Source: Parus major (lineage: Eukaryota; Chordata; Aves; Passeriformes; Paridae). Taken from it: a stretch of DNA of 64,000 nucleotides. The position numbers and the translations under genes are program-made. The stretch covers positions 106,308,130 to 106,372,129 of the forward strand of contig NC_031770.1 of assembly GCF_001522545.3 (NCBI RefSeq), read 5' to 3'. Position 1 is the stretch's first letter; each line of letters starts with the position of its first letter. A model generated the notes under the pieces. It searched no databases. It worked only from the letters and a program-made list of their open reading frames with translations, and had not been told where the DNA came from. Positions 11,395-21,200 of the stretch are shown here, piece after piece.

Positions 11395-11560
11395 AGCAAG
11401 ATTAGCAGAGCATTAAACTGGGAATCATCCTTACTGGGTCCACTCCTGATTACCATTTATGAGCTGGGTAATGTGGGTAATGGGGTCACAAAACTGAATG
11501 ACAAATTATTTCCTTTCTCAGTGCCTCAGTTTCTCCAGTTGCAGTTGTACTTAACTGTAT
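11395..11560 (+). mobile_element. Ancient MIR-like SINE remnant
   Basis: 'gcagagcattaaactgggaatca', 'tgggtccactcctgattacc', 'gagctgggtaatgtgggtaa' and 'tcagtgcctcagtttctcc' follow the order of MIR landmarks (tRNA-like body, core, then the CTCAGTTTC block before the tail). Heavily diverged. It lies 225 bp from the preceding relic in the same orientation. Confidence 0.55.
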
Positions 11561-12112
11561 TTGGGAATTTGCATGGATGTTTCAGATATTATAGTTTTAT
11601 GTGCAGCAGAAGGAGAGAATCTGAAAGAGAATGGCGTGGGAGAAGAGAAAAATGCACTTAAGTAACATTGTCGAAGGGGAGGACTGAAGTACAGTTGTTA
11701 AGCACCTTAGATACAGTGAGACTTCTCCACAGTTAATCTGTGGAGGGAAACAGAGCAAATATCACTCCCCCAAGCTAAGATGTGGGACTGGACTGTGTCA
11801 CTACTGGCCTATTCCCACTTCTGGGTGGCTTTGGGGACGAGGGATTCAAGAGAATGTGTATCATTATATGTGTTATTGCCTATCCCCAGAGATGTATTTG
11901 AAGGCATGGATGATTTCAAGGGCTGTTACTTGGTGTTGCCTTGATTCATGTTTACCCCATGAGACTGTGCATGACAGACATCCTTTATCTGTGCTGCACT
12001 GGGACAGGTGGCCTCTTTGCCTTCCAAACACAGCTGATGTTCCCACATGCCCCAGGGAATAAGAGCATTATGGAGATGGGCTTTAACTGAATTGTCTGCT
12101 TCTCAAAGGTAA
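11561..12112. other. Intergenic, no gene recognised
   Basis: Unique-looking sequence between the SINE relic and the TTTTC array. No exon, repeat family or RNA gene recognised. Confidence 0.4.
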
Positions 12113-12301
12113 TTTCTTTTCTTTTCTTTTCTTTTCTTTTCTTTTCTTTTCTTTTCTTTTCTTTTCTTTTCTTTTCTTTTCTTTTCTTTTCTTTTCTTTT
12201 CTTTTCTTNTTTTCTTTTCTTTTCTTTTCTTTTCTTTTCTTTTCTTTTCTTTTCTTTTCTTTTCTTTTCTTTTCTTTTCTTTTCTTTTCTTTTCTTTTCT
12301 T
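12113..12301. repeat. (TTTTC)n microsatellite, about 189 bp, with one unresolved base
   Basis: A near-perfect pentanucleotide array of about 37 units. One N is present at 12209, where the phase of the repeat also slips, suggesting that the assembly did not resolve this point and the true length may differ. The long Lys-Arg-Glu-rich frames read from the opposite strand come from the repeat and are not protein genes. Confidence 0.98.
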
Positions 12302-12600
12302 GTTGCTTTCTTCTTTCTTTTTGGAAGGCATCTGTACAGACTTAAAAACAATGACCTCAGAGGACAGGACACTGATGTAAACTTCCTCCCCTTTGGTTTG
12401 ACTTTATTCACAATATACTAAAGGACTGCTCAAGCACGCTGCCCATGTTTAGCCTTAAACCCTTTGTCACCAGAACTTTTTTTTTTCCCCTTCCCCATAT
12501 ACTGAGTCGGCCAAACCTAATTACCCTTTAATCAGTAAAATCAACACCTGCTAACAGGGTGGGCTCTTTTCAGCAAATAGTGCTTCCCTTTTCCAGAGGC

Positions 12601-12685
12601 TGATAAATTTCCAGGGGTCCTATTGTTTCTTTGTCCTGCTGATAAGGAGCTTTGACTGATAATCTGGTAATGGGTACGGTTATCT
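12601..12685. promoter_or_regulatory. Cluster of four WGATAR sites, possible enhancer
   Basis: TGATAA at 12601, TGATAAG at 12640, TGATAA at 12657 and the reverse-complement form TTATCT at 12680, all within 85 bp, with a SOX-like ATTGTTTCTTTGT at 12622-12634 between them. Upstream, AATTACC, TTTAATCAG and an E-box CACCTG lie at about 12518-12550. The motifs are seen directly; enhancer function is inference and clusters of short motifs do arise by chance. Confidence 0.3.
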
Positions 12686-13742
12686 CATGCCTGTAAGACA
12701 GCAGTGGTGAATCTTCCTCTTAGCAAGGGCAGCAGAACTAGGTGAGAGAATTATATATAGATGCCAGGAGTCAAATCTTCTGGTATTTTCTCTTTAAAAC
12801 TTGGGTCAGCCTTGGAAAAATATGGGTCAGAGAGGTTTGGCAGGTGGGATTAAAGTATCAGGTGAAATAAAGAGCAAGGCAGCCTTTAGAAGTTCCTGGA
12901 CTTCTGTCTTGCTTAAACAGTCCTCTGCAAAGAAAGTAAGGGGGCAGAATTGTCTGCAGAGAAGAGGGACTGGGGCGGGATTGTACAGAGCCTGTTGGAC
13001 CTCAGGTTGTGTCTGTGCTCTTAGGGCAGCCCAGAGTCACCACTGTCCTTGAGGAGACTCATCTGCAGCTTCACTGGAGACCCTCAGTGTGTCAAGAGAT
13101 GTTGTGGGAAGGAAGTGCTTAGGTGCAGGTCAGGCCAGAACAGCCTCTTGTTCCCGTGGTCATGAACAGCATTTGAGCCCAAACTCCAGATTTACCACAC
13201 TGCTCTCATCCTCTGTGTGGCTGTTTGGAACTTGAGCAAGTGGCCCTATGGGCAGAAAGCAACCAGGGCCATGGGACTTACAGCTCCCTTTGGGGTCTGC
13301 TTCTAGTACACAGACCATCCCAGGATAGACTTCTGGTGGAAAAAGTTACTCTGGTATTCATGGCAGCACTCTTGAAAATGTCTTTCACATATAATCAGGC
13401 AGCCAGTCTGATATTCATCTGAGAACAGCTGAAACACTTTTGGAAATTTCAGAATAAGAAACTTTTTACAAGTTCACACAAATCTGAAAAAAACCCCGGT
13501 GCCCTCTGGGCTGAAGTTTCTTACACTTGTTTTTAGCTCTAGGATCAATGTGTTTGGAGAGTTTCACTTAATTCCATGTGGATGAACAGGACAGAGACAT
13601 AAAAACCACTTGTGGTATTCCTTGTATGTTTCCACTGAGATTATTTTTGCTGGATAGGAGCTGCAACTTTGTTCAGCAGCTGTGTGTGAGCCTGGCCCCA
13701 TCTCCCCTTGGCAGCCCCACAAAGTGCAGCTCCATAGGTTTG

Positions 13743-13808
13743 AATATATGGATACATAGTCTGCTATATGTATCCATATAATATATGGATATATAGTCTG
13801 CTAAATGT
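13743..13808. repeat. AT-rich imperfect tandem duplication containing a perfect hairpin
   Basis: A 29-bp unit at 13743-13771 recurs at 13780-13808 with 27 of 29 bases identical (offset 37 bp). The first unit overlaps a perfect inverted repeat: arms tatatggatacata (13745-13758) and tatgtatccatata (13767-13780) with an 8-base loop. In the second copy the hairpin partner has been lost. Confidence 0.9.
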
Positions 13809-14193
13809 CTGGTGTTGGCTTTGCCTGTGAAATACATCCTCCTCTCTGCACTGACACTCAGCTTCTGCCCTAGACTGAATATATGGGATATGTCCGTTAT
13901 TTACATGCAAACACATGCCTGAGCTGCAGCTAAGGCTGGTGACCAAAGCCCTGTACCCAGGGACAACAGAGTTCACCCATCTATCTGTGTCCTCAGTTCT
14001 CACCTCTTTCAAATTAACATGACTGGATTGATGCTGCCAGGATATGGATGAAAATCAGGCAGGATCAAATACTGGATGTGCTTCCATGTGAGCTGGAGCC
14101 TTCCTTTAACTCTGCAGGGTGAGCAGTGCTTAGTGAGCATCTAGGGCCATGCTAGCTGGAGGTTAAAGTAATTGCTGTGGAAGGATCCACAAC

Positions 14194-14332
14194 TCCTGGC
14201 TCTCAAAGCCAGGTTGGATGGGGCTTGGAGCAACCTGGTCTAGTGGAAGGAGTCCCTGCCTGTGGCAGGGAGGCTGGAGTTAGATAATCCATACAGTCCC
14301 TTTCAACTCAAACCATTCCATGATTCTATGAA
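14194..14332 (+). mobile_element. CR1 LINE 3' terminal fragment
   Basis: 'ctcaaagccaggttggatggggcttgg', 'caacctggtctagtgg', 'gtccctgcctgtggcaggg', 'ccctttcaactcaaaccattcc' and the diagnostic terminal 'atgattctatga' follow the CR1 3' end closely. Only the last ~140 bp are present. Confidence 0.93.
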
Positions 14333-14959
14333 AACCAGAGGTCTGTATCTGCTGAAAAACCTCTGTTGAGTTTGGTGGAGGATAGAGGGGTCCAGTGGGC
14401 TAGAGGGAGCCTGGCATGGCTTTCTGTTGTCAAAAGAAAGGAGGGTTTTGGATATGTGGCTGATACCAGTCCCAGTCCTGCAATGAGATCCAGGAGGGTT
14501 TGGTCCCTGGGCCTCTGCAAAGTGTCCTCCACTGTAGGATCACTCTCAACAGAGGGGACACAGAATTGTCCTGTCACCAGTCTGGCAGGTCACTGCTGCT
14601 CTCAGTGATTTCAGCAGCAGCTACAAATACCCGTCATACCAGAAATCCGTGTGAATTCAGGTGCTTTGTTGTGGGCTCCCTCCTTTGAAAACTCTGCTCA
14701 TCCTTCTGTCTGTCTGCACCAGAGAGACAAAAGCCCTGCATATCTAATCCAACAATAGCTGGACTCCATCAACCCAGCCCCCCGGGGCACCCCTTTCCCC
14801 GACTGCCCCCAGCAGCTCGCAGTGCCACAGCTGGACAGCTGCACACCAACAGTCTGCAGCAAATTTGGGCAAAGAGGTGGCTTTTAGGACCCTGGGAACT
14901 CCGCCAAGGCTCAGGTAGGTCTGTCTCATTCGTCAGCCGGGATTCATTCACTCCCAGGG

Positions 14960-14960
<1 letters not shown>
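14333..14960. other. Intergenic; start of a mildly CpG-enriched patch
   Basis: From about 14760 onwards CpG dinucleotides become noticeably more frequent than in the surroundings. A perfect donor consensus CAG|GTAGGT lies at 14912-14920. No coding sequence recognised. Confidence 0.4.

Positions 14961-15014
<54 letters not shown>
14961..15014. repeat. (TG)27 dinucleotide microsatellite
   Basis: An uninterrupted TG array of 54 bp inside the CpG-enriched patch. Cys-Val and His-Thr frames through it are repeat artefacts. Confidence 0.98.
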
Positions 15015-15015
<1 letters not shown>

Positions 15016-15204
15016 CGAGTGCTTTTCCTTCCCTGCCGCTGGCTGCGAGCCTTCCAAGCGATGGGACTAACGCTGTTCTCCGGGCAATGAGGAGTGCTGG
15101 GCAGGGGCAGAAACCGCTTTCCTTTCCTCTGGAAGAAAGCAAGCCGTGAGAGCACCTAAGGATGTGCTGCCCAGATGTGTTTCCCACCTCCACCTTCCTC
15201 CTAG

Positions 15205-15261
15205 GACTCATGTGCTTGACAGCTTTCAGCAACTTTGCCAAGACTTCTGCGGACTTCTCAG
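15205..15261 (+). other. Candidate 57-bp exon of an unidentified transcript
   Basis: A strong acceptor, a long pyrimidine tract ending CCTTCCTCCTAG at 15204, is followed after 57 bases by a strong donor CTCAG|GTAGGG. The segment is open in two of three frames. It sits in a CpG-enriched patch (about 15015-15310) on the strand where, by mammalian gene order, the head-to-head neighbour of MRPL19 (EVA1A) would start. A preceding donor with the same CTCAG|GTAGG core at 14914 could end an upstream first exon, leaving a 290-bp intron that holds the TG array. This could be a 5' UTR exon or chance; no protein similarity is recognised. Confidence 0.2.
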
Positions 15262-18200
15262 GTAGGGAGAAGCGCCGATCCTTCCGTGTGCTGCTGGTGC
15301 GTGGGGGCTCTTATTCCAGTGCTCAGGAGCAGCTCAGGGAAACGAGATGTGAGAGATCTGGGATAGTTATGTGGGGAGTAACTTTTTAATCTTTTAAAAA
15401 TAAGCTAAAGATAAAAAGTGTCTTCTGTAAGAGGATTCTGAGGTTCTTAAAAGCCTTTCTCAATAATTAGCAAAACTATTTCAAAAGAGTTAGTCTGACT
15501 GACTTTGGGACAAGAAAAAGAATTGTGTGAAACTTGTCAAAGTTTGTAGCAGGAATGGTATTAACCTGTGCAAGTTTAGGGCAGGTTTTGTGCTGTGTTT
15601 CTCACAGGAGTGAAAATAGGTGGATTAGGAGACTTGGAGGGTTTAGGATGTAAATTAAAGCTACCATAGAAAGCCTAAATTATTTTGTAGTGGGCCAGTT
15701 TCTGTTCGCTTAACATACAGCTCCTGATCGTTGCAAAAGCCCCCTGATCTGAGATAAAGGAGGTGCATGCACAGAACAAATTGTATTCTGAGCCTGTGTT
15801 TTCTTAAGATAAAAGAAAAAGTGTCTCATTTATTAATATTTTCTGAATTAGAAAATGTTGATAGCACTTGTTTGGTGTTGTACATAGCAGGGAAATACCC
15901 AGCACTTTGAAAGTCTGGAGTCCCATGTAAGTTTTATAACTCTATACCTGCATTAGTCATTTTAAAATTATGTTTCTGCTTCTGTTCTTTCTGGATGTGC
16001 ATATCGATCTGAGAAAACAAAAGAGATTTCATTTTGCAACTTCAGCAGAGCAGATCAGTTTGCTTGGTAGTGTTCAGTGAGGGCCACTTTTAGGATATTG
16101 GTTCTAATTTTGGGTCTTAGTGTGAAGAACTAGCCTGACATACTCTTTAGGGGTGTTTTGTAAAACTCTTGTAGTGGATAAGAGCTGCCAGTTACAGTTT
16201 GCTGATGAAAAAGTGTCATTTGCAAGGGTTGAACCTCACTGGACTTGAGTTTCAACACATCCCAGCACTGCTGCTCACTGCCTGGGAGTGCATGTGTCTG
16301 TGTGCTGTGAGAAATTTGTGTTAGAGAGGGAGGAGTTTGTGGTGGAAGACGGGGGAAAGAATATATACAGTAGCTGGAAGTCTTAATGTGAATTGAAGGG
16401 GGCTGGCTTGTCTGTGATTCAGTCTCTTTTGGGGGCACATCAGTCCTGGGGGCTCCCAGTCAAGGCAGATCTGCCTCTGAATGGAAAGGACTGAAGCATT
16501 TCCTTGTTTCTAGTGTGCTTTTATCCTTTTTTTGGCACTGAGCTTTCTCTGTGCTCCTGCTTGCAAGCAAGTTGATGCAGAAGGGGTGCATGGAGTGGGC
16601 ATGATGGGAGCAAAAGCTGCAATAGGAAAAGGAGTTGTCTTTCTGAAATGTAGATAAAATTTTCCCAGCCAGGCCAAATTGCCAAGCGCTAAAATGTGTA
16701 CAGGTGTCCCAAGGGCAAAGGTGCTTTACATTGTGTTTGTACAACATAGCTGGAACAGGGGAAGGAAATTTGATAGGCTTCAGTGGTGCTGGCAGGGGGA
16801 ACAGATGCTGTTCTTTTAAAAAATGGAAAAGAAGGTTGTTGATAACAAAATAATGTTTTCTCTAGCATCCAATTGAATTGTCATGCTTTGAGAGAAGAAG
16901 GGTGGTTTACATCCCTGTGGCAAGGCTGTACTCTGAAGCAGGGTCTGTAATCCCAACAGCACAACCTCCTGTTAATTTCCATAACTGTTGAAACCTTCTG
17001 CCAGATCCAACCTATGTTTTTTGATAGCAGGCTTGGCGAATGTCCCCAGTCTTCTTGGACTGACTGTACCTTGCAGAACAGGAAACATGATTTGCTGCAG
17101 GAAAGGGCTGTACCCAGTGTGTAACAGCTCAAATATAGTTTTGTAAGCTCAGGAGCTGAGAAACCACAAGATGAGAGGGGGTAGGAAAAGGCCCAGCATT
17201 TCCCAAATCACACCTAATGCTTTCCCAGCACATTTTGCACTGACCCCATTCACCTCCTTCCATGAGGGTTTGCACCATGTGCCTCTCTGAAGGAGCAGCA
17301 GCCCAGGTAACTCTTCCTATCTGATGGAAGATCTTGTTTGTCACTGTTATTTCTATAAGTGAATTGTCAGCTGGTTTAAGGAACAGAAGGAGTGAAACCT
17401 TCTAATATTATTTGTCTGTGTTTCTGGCCTGTTATACACTTTTCCATACTTCAGCATGTTCTGAATTCTTCTCTGGCATGACTAGAATTGAGCAGGTGAA
17501 CATCTTTGGGGAAGACTTATAGCTTTACTGTATGCCATCCCACCTAGAAGTGGTGCATCCAAAATGTAAATTGTCTGCACCCCAGGGAGATGAGTGGATT
17601 TGTATTGGGTATTACTGCTGAGGAATGCAAGGCTTGCTGTGATCCCACAGAGGTTTCTGCAGCAGTTGGTGCTGCAGGGAGATGACACAATTCTTTAGGA
17701 TGTAAAGGCTTTTCCAGCTTGCAAGTGAATAGCAGTACTGTCCAGAGACAGCAGCTGATGCTCTTTGGGGAAGAATGGGGTTTAAAACTCAGTCTGTAAA
17801 CCTTGTATAGCAGCAAAACCTCTCTGACTTTTTAGCTTGGTTCAACTCAGCATTACCAAGGAGGTGCTGCTGTTTGTAATAGGTCATGGCTGTGCAGTGG
17901 TGGCCAGAGTGTGTGGATCCAGCCCTGGAAGGAAAGCTCAGGGACAACCAGTCTTAAACTCTAAACAGGTCTTAAGTCAGCAGCACTGACATGACTCTCA
18001 TGCTGCAGCTCTGCAATAAGCTGGATAAAAGACTTACCAAGAACTTCAGACCCAATCACATCCCACTGCTCTCAGTACTCTCCCACTGCCTGGGTCTTCA
18101 AGGGATGTGTCAGCTGCAGGAAGATTTAATTTTTATGTAGGTCATGGCAAGGCACACCCTGAGAAGGTGCCCAGAGATGTGGTTAACTGAGTCTCAGCTC

Positions 18201-21200
18201 TCACAAGAGAGCACAGGCAGGGCTGGTGGGGATTTCTAACCCTTGAGCACACAGTCTCACGCTGGGGCTCCGTCCCTCCTGTTTGAACAGCTCAAACACC
18301 ACAACGTGAACATGAGCAGTGCGTGCCCTGCTGGGGACTGGTGCAATCTGAGATGTAAGAATTCAAATTCCTTTTAAGTGAAGTATTTGAACTATGTGAA
18401 GAGTTTTGAAGTTGTTTTCTTTCATAGTCCTTTAGACATTGTGGGGGTAGGAAGCAGATCCTGAGGGAGAGAGTAGAGTTATCAGGTACTTTGCAGCCAC
18501 TTCTTAAGAAGACCTGGACTTCTTCTCTGGGGCTGCTTGTATAATGGACACTTGGTTTAATCTCATTCTGTGATCTATTCTTGTGCTCAGGACTGTTTGA
18601 AGGCTTAGAACCTGCTGTCTTGATGTGTCACTTACCCCTTATGTTCAAGGTGATACTTGAGGACTGTGATGGGGCATGGGGTAAGAATCTGACCTTTTGA
18701 ATCTCTGTACATTAACCATAAACCTCTAGTCCTAGTCTCAGTAACAGCAATGAATTCTCCAAAATCCTTGCTGTTTGATAAAACTTTACCTTTGTTTTAG
18801 ACCCTTTCTAATTTTGGTGAGAGTCCAAGACAGAGCAATGCCCTTGCCCTGCCAGGGGAAGCTATGCCATAGGCAGTGATCTGCGTGCAGTGCACAGGCC
18901 CTGCTCCTCAGAGGGACTAGGTTAATGAAAATAGGGCCAAAAGTAGGCTTTGGTGCTAACTTTAAACGCAGGCATTAAAAGCTTAGTCAACAGTTATTGC
19001 TCATATCCTGTGTGTTCTCTCTGCTCAGCCAAGATGTTCCTGTCTCTGAAGCTAAATCGTGCAAACACATGTTGAATTTTGCTCTGCCCACTGCTGCCAT
19101 TTGACTTCCAGCTGCATACCTGCAAGGAATTAAACTTATGTTGTTATCATGCCTGCTCCAATTCTTCTCAAGGATTTTCCCATTCATTAGCTGATTTCAG
19201 GCATGTTGGGCAGAAGGGTAGTGGCATCAGATCTATGTGATTGCCATGAGTTTCATGTTAATGGAGACAAATCCCTCCACTACTGCAGAAAGGGTTGTGA
19301 ACTCAAGCATTTACAGACATCAGAGAACCCACTGCAAGGATCTAAGCCAAAAACTTAGTTTTCTAGGCATGGAAACAGCTTGGCTGGGAGCTTTTCTGAC
19401 ACAGAAGAACCCAGCTGAAAGAAAAACCAGCCCTGGTGGTGCTGCTCCCTTTGGACCTGCTTTAATGTTTATGTTCTTTGCACTAGATTTTGGCAGGATG
19501 GAAGCTGGATGTGAGCAGCACCTTACTTAAGGGAGCTGATCTGGCATCCATCCAGATGAATACTGATAACTCCCATCCACACCCTGCAGGTGAGCCCTGG
19601 GTAGCTTTGGAAACCTTTCCCTGGAGGCACATCTTGGTTCTGAAAGCACTAAGATTTTTTTTGTTGTTGTTGTTTTTATTATTGTTGGTGGTGGTTGGTT
19701 GGTTCTTTTTTTCCATTTTCCTCAAGAATATCAGGTTTCAAGTGAAAGCTGCTTTTGCCACTTCCCTGCTAATTGGCTCAGTGTGTTTGTTTGAGTGATG
19801 AGGGCTGGAGTTGGGGAAGGGAAAGGCACCTCTCCCTGATTGCATTTAATCAGTCTATAATAAAGGCAATTTGTTTGACAACTCCATTCACCAAATTATC
19901 ACCAAAATCTACATGCTAACAGCTTCTGAATGCCTAATAGCCCTGGGTGGGTCCATGGTGTCAAGGGGATCCAGGATTTCCATGTGTTGAAGGTTTCAAG
20001 CTGTAAAAGAAGGCATTTTCAAGAGAAAGGCAGACACACCACCACACTGGAAAAGAAATTTTAATTCAGTAATGGGGGTTGAGTTTTTGACCCCGGGGCA
20101 AACAGACATGCTTTAGACTTTGGTTAAAGATTAAATCCAAATTTAGTGGCCAAATCCAGGCCACCTCCATACCTTGCCTTGGGGGAGGGCTCTGAGTGAT
20201 GAGGTAGGATGGACCTCAGGTTGCTGCTTAGAGAGGTCCCTGCCCCAGGTGATCTTTCCCTCCTCAGCTGGAGGCTGTATGTGCTACCCCATCCATCACA
20301 GCTGCCTGGGCTGCAGGCTGGCTTACTGAGGGCAACCTGCCTGTGCCAGGGTAGAGACATTCTCCTCTGCAGAGCTGACAAAATCCAAAACCTCATCAAA
20401 GGTGGTTTAAAAGCACTTGGCCTCTTCTGATAATGTTCTGGAGATGTGGCTGCAGTGGATGGGAGCTGAAAGGGTTGCTGTGTCTGGGAGCCATGGCTGA
20501 AGGGTCCTCACAGGGGGAAGCTGCAACTGGGGTCTGTGTCACATATATCTGTTTGCCAGTGGAAAGTCTAAATCCCTCAGAGAGCTGGGAGGTGTTGGAG
20601 GAGGAAATCAGTAGGAGTTTGGGTGGGTATCAAGTGCTAGATCTGCTGCTCTTGGGAGAGCAAGAAAAGAATCAGCTCAGAGACTGGGGCTATTTTGGTG
20701 CCTGAGAGAGTTGTTCTCATTTATCAGTGGGGATGCTTTATGGTATCAACAAAACCATATTACCAAGACCAAATACCATGTTCAGCAAAGATACAGGTTT
20801 CTGTCCACCTCTGGAGGCATGCTTCAGAAAACACTGTGGATTTCCCAACAGTTGTGATGAAAATGCTGTCAGGAAGGACTCTGTGCCTGTTGACTGTAAA
20901 ATATTCAGCATTTACTTTTACTGACAGCTGAGGGGATCAAACTGAGCTGCAGGATGATAAGCACGTGCTTCTAATTCCTTGTGTTTGTGGTCCTGGGCAG
21001 TCACTGGGGAAATGCAGTTACTGCTGCAAAAAAGGCAGCTGTTGGTTGGTGTTTGTGGAACCAGGGAAAGGAGACACAGTCTGGGAGGGAGGGATGGGGC
21101 TGCTGTGGGTGCCAGGATGCCTCATGAGGGGTCTGTGTGAAACCTCATGTAGGCAATGACTTCAAGCTCAAGAGCCATATGTGTGCATCTGGCTTCTGTC

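Larger units (their letters stand above)
12302..14193. other. Intergenic, no gene recognised; holds a possible regulatory patch and a hairpin
   Basis: Contains a T-rich run at 12478-12486, a cluster of GATA-type sites at 12601-12685, and an AT-rich hairpin with duplication at 13743-13808 (both listed separately). No coding exon recognised; frames at 12801-13052 and 13225-13422 lack any known domain. Confidence 0.4.

Noticed and set aside
12083..12411. Lys/Arg/Glu-rich open frames on the minus strand
   Set aside because: They are read-through of the TTTTC array; the array has no stop in some frames.
14769..15241. Minus-strand frames with long His-Thr runs
   Set aside because: They come from translating the (TG)n repeat; flanking parts have no recognisable domain.
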